Shown here piece after piece: positions 1-8,517 of a stretch of DNA of 64,000 bases. The notes under the pieces are model-generated. The model saw nothing but the letters and a program-made list of their open reading frames with translations, was not told where the DNA came from and did no database searches. The number at the start of each line of letters is the position of its first letter. Position 1 is the first letter of the stretch. This stretch comes from Sycobia sp. Sy_11 (lineage: Eukaryota > Arthropoda > Insecta > Hymenoptera > Epichrysomallidae). The stretch lies in the NCBI GenBank assembly GCA_018907035.1, contig JACCIC010000280.1:1-64000 (forward strand), given 5' to 3'. Made by a program: the position numbers and the translations under genes.

Positions 1-1
1 A

Positions 2-103
2 CGTATGCTCTGGCTTAGATGCAGGACCAAATATAATGCCAATTTGATGGGACATATTGCTGTTCATTATGAACTGACACGTATAGCTGAATCAGATAAG
101 TAA
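2..103 (+). CDS. Possible 3' end of an unidentified host gene (partial)
   Basis: From base 2 a frame is open for 33 codons to a TAA at 101-103. Its composition looks protein-like (motif MGHIAVHYELTRIAESDK), with mixed charged and hydrophobic residues, unlike the AT-rich sequence that follows. I do not recognise the protein. If real it is the terminal exon, or the end of one, of a plus-strand gene lying mostly outside the window. The stretch is short, so chance openness cannot be excluded. Confidence 0.3.
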   Translation, partial: RMLWLRCRTKYNANLMGHIAVHYELTRIAESDK

Positions 104-648
104 TTAATTATATGCTTTATATAAAGTTTCTTATGTTTATTGAATAACACCTGTCAAGAAAATTAGAAAATTCAAGAATGATGTGTTTTTTCAGCGTTTA
201 TTTGAATCAAAGACAATCATTATTTATAGCAACAAAAACTAAAATTTCAATAAAATCATATTCTATATTAAACAATAGACTTTTTAACAATGCGGATAAA
301 GCAATTTTTAACACATAATATTCGGTTTAAATTACGTTTGAATTGATGATGTTCAATATTCATCAAGTCGAATGAAAAATACACCATAATTAATAATTAC
401 AATCGTATTCTTAAAAAATATATATCAATCTTCACATTTAATACCAAATCAGTTATTAAAAAAATTATAATCTTGTTTACTATATTAATTTAACAAAAAA
501 CATGTTTTTATTTTGAGCCTATAAAATGAAATATATTCATATCGTAATAAATAATTATAAGTCATTAACATTATTAAAAATATATCGAACATTTTTATTT
601 TTAAAACTTCAGAGAGGAAATACCTGGTATATAGAATAATATCTAGAT

Positions 649-680
<32 letters not shown>

Positions 681-997
681 CTAAATATTAATCGTATCAT
701 GACACTTGTAACTTGTAAATGAAATTTTCTTTACAGTTGTTTAGAAACAACATTCTCAAGAAGCTTAATATGGTAAAATACGTTGTTAAGTTTTAATTAT
801 TATTCAAAATTAATTATTGGATAGTAAATTTGAACTTGCATATGAGAATTACTTGAAACAAAAATGTTTTAATTGTCCAATTGTTCTTAGATTCGATTGT
901 AGAAAAATTCCACGTGTTTCGATTGGCTCCAACTTTATAAATGCTTTTTAATTAAGTTTTCAGGAGAATTCAGCGTTTCTTCATCGAGACAACTACA
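104..997. other. AT-rich non-coding stretch
   Basis: Mostly AT-rich sequence with a (TA)n microsatellite near 648-675. A possible 36-nt exon lies at 736-771, preceded by a pyrimidine-rich TTTCTTTACAG and followed by GTAAAA. A second acceptor-like TTTTCAG lies at 956-962. No convincing gene is seen. Confidence 0.5.
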
Positions 998-1174
998 ATG
1001 GACGAAATAAGTAAAAATCTATTGCAAAATCTTATCTACTCCATTATCAAGCTGGTAAAAGCATCTGAAAAATTTCAATGTCATTATTCTTGCAAAGATG
1101 AAGACAATAGACAAGCGAAGACTTTGAGAAAAGTACGAAGAATTATTAAACTACCTAATATTATGTTCTTCTGA
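998..1174 (+). CDS. Short ORF, possible exon (58 aa), unknown
   Basis: An ATG at 998 opens 58 codons to a TGA at 1172-1174. The frame is also open back to a splice-acceptor-like TTTTCAG just upstream, and a donor-like GTACGAAG lies inside it near 1133. The product would be basic and hydrophilic at its C-terminus. This could be an internal or terminal exon of the same plus-strand gene as the fragment at 2-103. I recognise no domain, and the length is within what chance allows in AT-rich DNA. Confidence 0.22.
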   Translation: MDEISKNLLQNLIYSIIKLVKASEKFQCHYSCKDEDNRQAKTLRKVRRIIKLPNIMFF

Positions 1175-3292
1175 TAAGAATAAAAGATGGCACAGTCTCT
1201 TATTTTTTATACAATTACAACCATTTAGACCTGTAGTAATATAAATTTAAATTAACACATATATAGTTATATATGTGTGTATGCATGTATGTATAACTTT
1301 TATCCCAGTATGTAATCTGCTAAGTACTAAAATACAATGCTTTTAAAGTCACCTACTCAACTTAATTGGCAGCATATCTGATCAATTTTCCCATCATCAA
1401 AGTAAACCCGTGCACCAGTCATAATTTTACCTTGTAATCCGTGGGATCGGGATGAGCCACGGTACAAAGGCGAAGACTTGCGCGGCGCACGATATTACGC
1501 ATTCCAGGGCGAGAAGCCGCTTGAGCGTGATTCTCCGCATATATATATATATATCATATTATATATATATATATTATTATATATCTAATTATATTATATA
1601 GATAATAAGGGGGAAGACGGGGGGGGGGGGTGGGGGGGGGGGGGGGGGGGGGGGACGGGGACGCAGCCAAATGCCCGCGGGCTCGATATCTTCTTTACTA
1701 ATTATTCATCTCTGGCTTTCCGCGTCGACTATCAAGAGTCAGTGTATGGGGGCGCGCGCGCGCCAGCTGACTTAGAAGCGAGCTTAGTCCGCGCAACGCC
1801 AAAGATTAAGCAGGAGCGCGGAGATAAGGATTTCAACCGGGAGCCAAGAAGCTTTTAGCGAGCGAATTGAATTTTCTCCTGTCTCCTTGCCACCTCGCCA
1901 TCGGCATCCCTGCCCCCTACTCGCTTGCTAACCTTTTCGCACCCTGCGTTTCGACGGCAATTATTTATTATCGCCGGCGTGGAAATGAGCGAGCGGGAGA
2001 GAGAGAGAGAGAGAGAGAGTGTGAGTCGAGCGCACCGATTGCGCCCTCGAGTTATTTCTAAATGTAGATTTTTGTCGCCGAAATAGTCGAAAATTATGTT
2101 ATTGACTTATAAAGGAATGGTTTATCAAAAATTTGCAAAACGAGGAATGAAATTATTTTAGCGAAGATAGGTATTGATTATATTTTATATGAATATATGG
2201 ATAAGTGTTGCTGCACTTCAGTGACATATCAACATCGACGTGTGTAAGATTTTTTTTAATTTATTTTTTAAGTTACGAGCCCGGAAATAACCATAACCAT
2301 AATTATATTATACGTAATAGACGTAATACATTATAAAGATTTTCTATAAATTATTTGACGACGGAATTATCAGTATCGTGCAATATTTGAATTCTTAAAG
2401 TAATTCTCTAGTACTGTTTTAAGTAAATCTAATCCAATGTTTATAACGAAATATTATTGGTATCCATGTAGAATGTGATGATTTTTTCAATACAAAGCTA
2501 TATTATGGAATTGGCACATATTTGGAAGTAATTTGCCTGCGAGATATTGATGAATGATTTGCATATGATAAATACGCAAACACGTAATATGCATTTAGTT
2601 TTTTCAATCTAATTTGAAGCAGAAATAGTTTCGTATTGTTAGCAGAATTAGTTTTATCTTGCTTTTCATGACGCTACTCTTTATTACAGCTTCGTTCCAT
2701 TTCTAATATCGTTTAAATTTAATTAAACTTTTGAAATGTACGTATTCTATTTTTGTTATGCATCATCGGATATTTTCATTTACTAACATTCAATACATGC
2801 TCTAGCTTTGTAAGTATTGACGTATAAAAATTACTTGAATAAAATGTTATTTTCTCTCTGAATTTAAAGATTTCGTTTTTAAACCTGTTACAATGTTGGA
2901 CTCGTAGGGTTTTCTTTCATTTTATTCAATTCTCTTTTTTCAATTTATGGTGTCTGAGATCTATTAAATTCAGATTAATCGCTCTGACACTATCTTATGG
3001 TTTTATGTTGGACGCATGAATAAATTGTTTCACTAGAAGCGTGTTGCAAGCATGCGTCCACTTTGTAAGATATATGAATGAGAACTCGTATTCGAATTTT
3101 GTCGTATTGCAATAATATATACGTTCTAATTATCACGATAATCGATATTCAAATATGATAAAAAATATATGAAAGAAATGATAGTTATTACAATCAATAT
3201 AATTAGTTATTAATAATATCAATAAGATAATGTATGTAATTATAATATAAGTCTCAATATTTTTCAACACCAAGTAAGATATAATTGATTGT
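1175..3292. other. Non-coding region with a GC/CpG-rich patch
   Basis: AT-rich except for about 1430-2060, which is CpG-rich and holds (TA)n at 1538-1600, the G run described separately, a GCGCGC tract near 1751-1761 and (GA)n near 1997-2018. A 64-codon frame in the patch has no support as a gene. The patch could be a promoter-type island, but no TATA-initiator pair stands out. From 2060 to 3292 I see nothing else. Confidence 0.45.
1609..1660 (+). repeat. Poly-G tract (G12-T-G23-AC-G4)
   Basis: Two almost continuous guanine runs, 1619-1630 and 1632-1654, are followed by another GGGG. Such a tract can form G-quadruplexes on the plus strand, and it is also a common sequencing or assembly problem site. 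Confidence 0.9.
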
Positions 3293-3334
3293 TGTTGCGT
3301 CCAGCAACGACGTCGGATTATCGATATATATATA

Positions 3335-3367
<33 letters not shown>

Positions 3368-3591
3368 CGAATACACCACATACTATATAGATATACGCAT
3401 TTACGTATCTACGTATATACGGGTGTGTGTGTAAATATTTACACAAATGGTCATCCCCTGTAGTTTCTCGCGCCGGGAATGTGCGCGGATTTTGAGCGAG
3501 GGGAGAGTGAAAATAAAATTGATAGAAAGAAAGAAGAAAGGGACGAGCGTCTGGCAACGTCGCGATTGCTCTGCCTACGGAATATATAATA

Positions 3592-3630
<39 letters not shown>

Positions 3631-5449
3631 GCGTATAAGATACGGAAAAAGAATATTTTAAAATTTTTCTGTGCCTGAAATCGGAAAAGTGCACACAGCG
3701 TCGAGTGACGAACTGCGCACGCCCTCCCCCCCCCGCAATAAAAGCCAGATGCGGCCCAAACGAGGCTGCCTGGCTGCGGGCCCGCCGTAATGCGGCGTGG
3801 GCCTGAAATGCTTTCTCTCCTCCCCCCCCTCGCCGATCGTACTTCCCCCCGCGGAAACTCGGGACGAGTGGAAGGCGCGCTAATGCGACTTTTATGACCC
3901 CCTCCCCCTTTGTATACACTAAGGAATTTTGGGGCGAAACACCAGCGAGAACGACACTACGAAGAAAACTACGAATTTTAAAAGCATTTTATATAATGAA
4001 TTAATATTTGAAAATATAATACCTGCTTCGAAGTCTTTTTCTAATTTTAAATAATTATAATTATTATCGCGAGAATTTACTTTTTGCGAACCGTAATTAT
4101 TATTATAACATTAATTATTATTATAGCTTTTAATTATTATTAACAAAGTTAGTTATTATCTGAGCGTTATCTTATTTTTAATCATTATTATAGTAAGGTT
4201 GATTATTATTATCAGTATTTATCTTATTATTTTAATTATTATTATTGTTATTACGTTAATTACTACTTTGCGAACCACAGTTATTATTATAGTTTTTAAT
4301 TATTATTATTATTATCAACAAAATTAATTATTGTCTTAAGCGTTATCTTATTTTAATCATTATTATAGTAAGGTTGATTATTATTATCAGTGTTTATCTT
4401 ATTAATTTAATTATTATTATTGTTACTACATTAATTACTATTAATCGTGCTTATCTTATTTGTAAATCATTCTTTTGATCATTATTATTAAGATTTTTAC
4501 CATTACTATCAGTAGTTATTATTACGATTATTATTTTTAGTATTAATATTCAGGCTTTTAACGCGTATTCACCACTATAAAATGTAATAGTTCATAAGAG
4601 TATATTATTTTATATTAGCATTATATGTAATCAATAATTATTATTTTAATAATCATAATTTTTTCAAATATTAAATAAGTTAGTTATAATTCACGACGAC
4701 GCCTAGGTTCGCTCCACGTATTTATACGAAAAGTCTTTGTCGAGCAAAAGAGAAAGTAACAATCATAATAATATTTGTACGAGATGAAGGGAAGTATAAT
4801 ATTCCTATAATAAAAAAACGTCCCTTCATCTCTCCCACCACCATGTATTTTCTCAGCGGAGAAAATTTCGGCGGCGTCGCGCCCCGACTATAAATACGGG
4901 CCCGCTGGACCGCGAAAAGCAGACTGCCGGTCGCGTTTGCGTAGAGTAGAACTTATTTCTTGCATATTCGTAGTACTGTATAAAATTTTAAATAAAAGTA
5001 AGCAATCTATATATATATTTTTCAAATTCTTTTACCTTTTATTCCGCGATACGCGCGCTTATTTTTAGGGCGGGAGACACGAGTCTGGGAGACAGAAAGC
5101 TGTCGCTGGACCCGTAGACTCCGCTAAAGATAAGCGCGACGACCCGAGGTAATAGCGGGAGGCCGAACGCGTGCCGCTGCTACCCTTGGGGGATATTGGA
5201 GCCGTCGCCGCTCCAAGTCCGACACGTTGGGGTGAGAGCCGCCCGGGAGTGGCCTCAACCAGCGTCGAAACAGCACCGCGTCGCGCCGCGCCCTCGCGAA
5301 ATAAGTGTATCCGCGATCTGCCCCGCGTGTCCCCGGCTTCAACACGCGAAAGCGTTGGCCGAAAAACAAGGGGGCATTTGCCGGTAAATAACGGCTTAGA
5401 ATCGCCGTTAAGATTACCCGGGTGGCACCAACTTCGGTTGGACGTCACA
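3293..5449 (+). repeat. Gypsy1 5' LTR (2157 bp)
   Basis: Matches 15430-17562. It contains (TA)n blocks, a 600-bp (TTA)n-rich zone with a tandem duplication of about 180 bp (about 4083-4266 and 4267-4440), a 12-bp perfect hairpin (4781-4792 with 4821-4832), a TATA box at 4889 and an AATAAA at 4991. Termini are TGTTG and CACA. Scattered differences from the 3' copy are seen, such as A/G in GTAGA(A/G)CTT and C/T in GTAT(C/T)CGC. Confidence 0.93.
4889..4921 (+). promoter_or_regulatory. Gypsy1 LTR core promoter
   Basis: TATAAATA at 4889-4896 sits in a GC-rich context, with a candidate initiator (GCAGACT) about 31 nt downstream near 4919-4925. The same sequence occurs in the 3' LTR at 17002-17009. 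An AATAAA at 4991-4996 (17104-17109 in the 3' LTR) is placed to serve as the polyadenylation signal, giving a U3-R-U5 layout with a short R. Confidence 0.55.
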
Positions 5450-5456
5450 AAAAAAT

Positions 5457-5474
5457 TGGGGGCTCGTCCGGGAT
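5457..5474 (+). promoter_or_regulatory. Primer binding site, tRNA-Pro type
   Basis: TGGGGGCTCGTCCGGGAT lies 7 nt after the 5' LTR. It is the classic 18-nt primer site complementary to the 3' end of tRNA-Pro, as used by gammaretroviruses. It fixes the element's orientation and the 5' LTR end. Confidence 0.85.
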
Positions 5475-5584
5475 ACGTTTATAGATCGTGGACACTTTTT
5501 TTTATTTTTTTTTTCGCGTTTATCGATTAGAGTTAGGCCAGTTCGCGAAGCGAAGCGTAGGGCGTAGAGATAATTTAAACATTT

Positions 5585-6205
5585 TTGTTTCTAATTTTTA
5601 GTGGCCGGGAAAGCCTGCAAACAGAAGAAAATCGAGAGCACAAGAGGCGGCAACGGGAGACCCGTTTATTAATTCGGGGCCAAATTTTAGAAACAGAGCA
5701 GGAAAACCGAGAAAGAAAAGGGCTAAACCGCGTTCCGGATCGGGAACTGGAGGACACGGTTTGGAGAATTTATCGGCCCATTCACGAGCGATATCTGCGA
5801 GAACTCGCGGCGCGGCGGCCAATAAAACGGGAAACCGTTTGTCTGCCACCCCCAGCGTTCGGGAATAAAAAAGGAGGTACTTACCGGCGTGATCAAGGCG
5901 CACCGAGCGCCCAGGGAAATCCGCCGCGGCGTGGCGTGTTCGGGACCTCCGGACCGCCTCAACCGGTCGTTAACCGGCCGCTGACGCTGATATACCCCCC
6001 GTTGACGCGCTTGCCTCCGCTGGCGGAGTTAATCCGCCCCACAACTGGTGTGACAACCGGCGCCATCGTCGAACCTCCGCGGCCGCGACAACGCGAGCCG
6101 TCAGCAGCCACCCGACGGACGACGGAAGGATCCACGGAGCTCACGTTAACGAAGCTCACCGCCGACCTACCATCAGCGCTGCCCGTCGCACCGCAGAGCA
6201 CCTGA
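5585..6205 (+). CDS. Gypsy1 leader ORF A (206 codons, no ATG)
   Basis: The frame is open from 5579, just after a TAA, to a TGA at 6203-6205. The predicted product has a strongly charged Arg/Glu-rich N-terminal third (likely helical or coiled) and a Pro/Thr/Arg-rich remainder. There is no methionine codon beyond an initial TTG. A good splice acceptor (pyrimidine-rich, CTAATTTTTAG) ends at 5601, so a spliced subgenomic mRNA could supply the start. It lies between the PBS and gag, where most Gypsy elements have only a short leader. I recognise no domain. Base use is GC-rich, unlike the AT-rich element around it. Function unknown; coding status is inferred from openness and composition. Confidence 0.4.
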   Translation: MFLIFSGRESLQTEENREHKRRQRETRLLIRGQILETEQENRERKGLNRVPDRELEDTVWRIYRPIHERYLRELAARRPIKRETVCLPPPAFGNKKGGTYRRDQGAPSAQGNPPRRGVFGTSGPPQPVVNRPLTLIYPPLTRLPPLAELIRPTTGVTTGAIVEPPRPRQREPSAATRRTTEGSTELTLTKLTADLPSALPVAPQST

Positions 6206-6224
6206 CTGCGCCGCCGCCCGCCGC

Positions 6225-6760
6225 TTCAACACCTCTCTCTCTCTCGACGCGCCGCCGCCAGCCGCCGCCGGCCGACTACCTCAGCGCAGCGCAGCGCACC
6301 TGACTGCGCCGCCCCCGTGTTTCATCTCTCTCTTGACGCGCCGCCGCCAGCCGCCGCCGGCCGACTACGCGCAGCGCAGCGCACCTGACTCTCTCTCTCT
6401 CGACGCGCCGCCGCCGCCGCCGACTACCTCAGCGCAGCGCAGCGCACCTGACTGCGCCGCCGCCAGCTACCGCAGCGCAGCGCCTCTCTCTCTCTGACGC
6501 GCCGCCGCCAGCCGTCGCCGGCCGACTACCGCAGCGCAGCGTCTCTCTCTCTCTTGACGCGCCGTCGCCAGCCGCCGCCGACCGACTACCGCAGCGCAGC
6601 GCCTCTCTCTCTCTTGAAGCGCCGCTGCCAGCCGCCGCCAGCCGACTACCTCAGCGCAGCGCAGCGCACCTGACTGCGCCGCCGCCCGGTGTTGCGCCCT
6701 CTCTCTCTCTTGACGCGCCGCCGCCAGCCGCAGCGCGACAAGCCGTACCGCTGCCAACGG
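6225..6760 (+). repeat. GC-rich minisatellite in the Gypsy1 leader
   Basis: About seven degenerate units begin with a (CT)n run followed by GACGCGCCGCCGCCAGCC, then GCCGACTACC, CAGCGCAGCG and often CACCTGACTGCGCC. Unit length is about 60-100 bp. In one plus frame the array is open from 6337 into leader ORF B. Minus-strand frames here are repeat artefacts. Confidence 0.85.
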
Positions 6761-6798
6761 CACCGACGGGCCCGGCCGAGGCAACTACACCCAAGTGG

Positions 6799-7044
6799 TT
6801 GTCACCGATCCGGGACCTGCGGCTAAAGCCGTCTGGCTGCCCGCTGACCCCTCGCGGACCGACGGAAGAAGAACTCCGCGCCGCAGAGGAGCGACGGAGC
6901 CGAGAAAAGAGGGAGCTTGCGACCGATCAGGGTATACCGGCCCCAAGCCCCGTCCAAGAATCGGGTGATCCACCCAGCCGTGCGAGACTTGCGGGGTGGA
7001 AGAGAAAGCTATTTTTTAATTCCGACAGCGAAAGCGACGATTAA
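6799..7044 (+). CDS. Gypsy1 leader ORF B, acidic C-terminus
   Basis: The frame ends at TAA 7042-7044 and is open back through the minisatellite to 6337, without an ATG. The unique part encodes an Arg/Glu/Pro-rich peptide ending in basic WKRKLFF followed by acidic SDSESDD, the kind of tail that is often phosphorylated or binds basic partners. ORF A lies upstream in another frame, so A and B might be parts of one protein joined by splicing or frameshift, or remnants. No family recognised. Confidence 0.33.
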   Translation: MSPIRDLRLKPSGCPLTPRGPTEEELRAAEERRSREKRELATDQGIPAPSPVQESGDPPSRARLAGWKRKLFFNSDSESDD

Positions 7045-7099
7045 TTCAATTAAATCGTGTATGCATATATAGGCACTATATAATTTTTTTTAATAAACA

Positions 7100-7870
7100 A
7101 ATTTACCAGAAATACATTTTTATCTGTGTGTTGTACCATATTTCCCTTTCCCACTTCCACTTCCCACTTTCCTTTTAACTAGATATTAATTTTATTTTTG
7201 CTTTCGGTTTTTGTTTGTTTTTAACCAATTATCTTTAACTTTAATTCTTTATTCTTAATATTTATTAATTTTAATTTTTCTCTTTCTCTTTATTTTCCTT
7301 CCTTTTTTTTTAATATATTTGTTAAAACCTGACCTTTTTTTTTACTTTTAACTTATTTATTAACAGTATTTTTTCTTTCTTTTCTTTTCTTAATTCTAAT
7401 ATTACTTTGCCATTATTATTATTAATTTTAATAATTTTACCTTTTATTTTTCAAATTTACTTTTATTCTAACCTTTCATTCCTTTTTTTCAAATATTTTT
7501 CTTTCTCTTAACTTATTTTATAACGATATATTTTTTTTTCTCTCTTTTTAAACTCTTTTAATTATAATTTTAATCTAGATTTTAAGTTTAATCCGTTTAA
7601 TTTTTAATCTTTATTTAAATTACCATTTTTGATTCTTAATATTTTGTTTCCTTTTAATCCTTTTATTGTTTTAAACCTCGACTTTAACTACTTTTTTTTC
7701 TATTATGATTATTATTAGTTATTTTTCTCTTGAATCATTAATCTTTCTCTTTGATTTTTTTTTTCTCTCTCAACTAATTTTTATTTTTTTTTTAATAGTT
7801 TTGTTTATAATTCTTTTGTTTTATTTTTATACCCTTTCTCTCTCCCTATATATATACACCGTCGCTCTCT
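7100..7870 (+). other. Pyrimidine/T-rich tract of the Gypsy1 leader
   Basis: About 780 nt of the plus strand are dominated by T and C with few G, ending in (CT)n and (TA)n right before the ATG of the 125-aa ORF. The extreme strand asymmetry has no coding explanation. Possible roles are a long polypyrimidine tract for splicing, an RNA-binding or packaging region, or an entry region for internal initiation. Confidence 0.7.
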
Positions 7871-7880
7871 CGTTATCTAA

Positions 7881-8258
7881 ATGGTAGGGCTAAATAGAGA
7901 CCCCCCCGCGCCGAGCGAGGAAAGGTTAGAAACTATAGAAGAGCGAGTTAGTTCCCACCACAGGGCGCTTTGTATGGTAGGAACGCTGTCGCGAAATAAC
8001 CGCACATATATCGAAGAATTACAAGAGGCCTGTGTGGAGACACATAGGAATACCAATTTCTTGTTGCGAAAAATTACCAGCGTAGAAGAGCGAGTAGAGG
8101 GGCTGGAAAAAGAAAATGAGGAATTGAAAGCTTGGTTGGAAAAAACCTGGCAAATAACCGCACGCGCTTTCAGGGAACTGAACGATAAACGGTCCGTAAG
8201 CGTGTCGGATATAGAATTCCTAGAAGAAGCCGTTAGGCAGCTAAATTTGAACGACTAA
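7881..8258 (+). CDS. Gypsy1 accessory ORF C, coiled-coil protein (125 aa)
   Basis: An ATG at 7881 in good context (AAATGG) opens 125 codons to TAA. The product is rich in Glu, Leu, Lys and Arg with heptad-like spacing around residues 15-100 (for example VEERVEGLEKENEELKAWL), so a dimeric coiled coil is expected. There is no signal peptide or membrane segment. It lies between the pyrimidine tract and gag, separated from gag by 259 nt of (TTA)-rich DNA. It has no counterpart in the usual gag-pol plan. It could be an extra structural or regulatory protein of the element, or an N-terminal Gag-like piece that became separate. The frame is intact. Confidence 0.6.
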   Translation: MVGLNRDPPAPSEERLETIEERVSSHHRALCMVGTLSRNNRTYIEELQEACVETHRNTNFLLRKITSVEERVEGLEKENEELKAWLEKTWQITARAFRELNDKRSVSVSDIEFLEEAVRQLNLND

Positions 8259-8517
8259 GAAAGGAGGAAACATTACTAATTATTATATTAATAATAAAGT
8301 TATTTAAGCGGTACGGTCGTTAACTAGCCCTGCATTAATCTTATAACGTTGTAATGCTTTTTAATTAATAAGTTAATAACTTCAGTTATTATAATTATTA
8401 TTATTATATAATTATTATTAATAAATTATTATTATATTATAATTAAAATTATTATTATTATTATATAATTACCGATTTTAACGCGAAAATTTGACACCAG
8501 CTATATAATAAAGACGC
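8259..8517. other. AT-rich spacer before Gypsy1 gag
   Basis: (TTA)n/(TAA)n-rich, no open frame of note; ends directly at the gag ATG. Confidence 0.7.

Noticed and set aside
3133..3919. Several frames rich in Ile and Tyr or Gly and Arg
   Set aside because: They run through (TA)n microsatellites and non-coding LTR sequence, and recur in both LTR copies.
5065..5448. 127-codon minus-strand frame at the LTR end (also 17178-17561)
   Set aside because: It lies wholly in the GC-rich U5 of the Gypsy1 LTR, antisense to the element, with no start context or domain.
6467..6784. 105-codon minus-strand frame rich in Arg and Ala
   Set aside because: It is the reverse reading of the GC-rich minisatellite; the protein repeats follow the DNA repeats.
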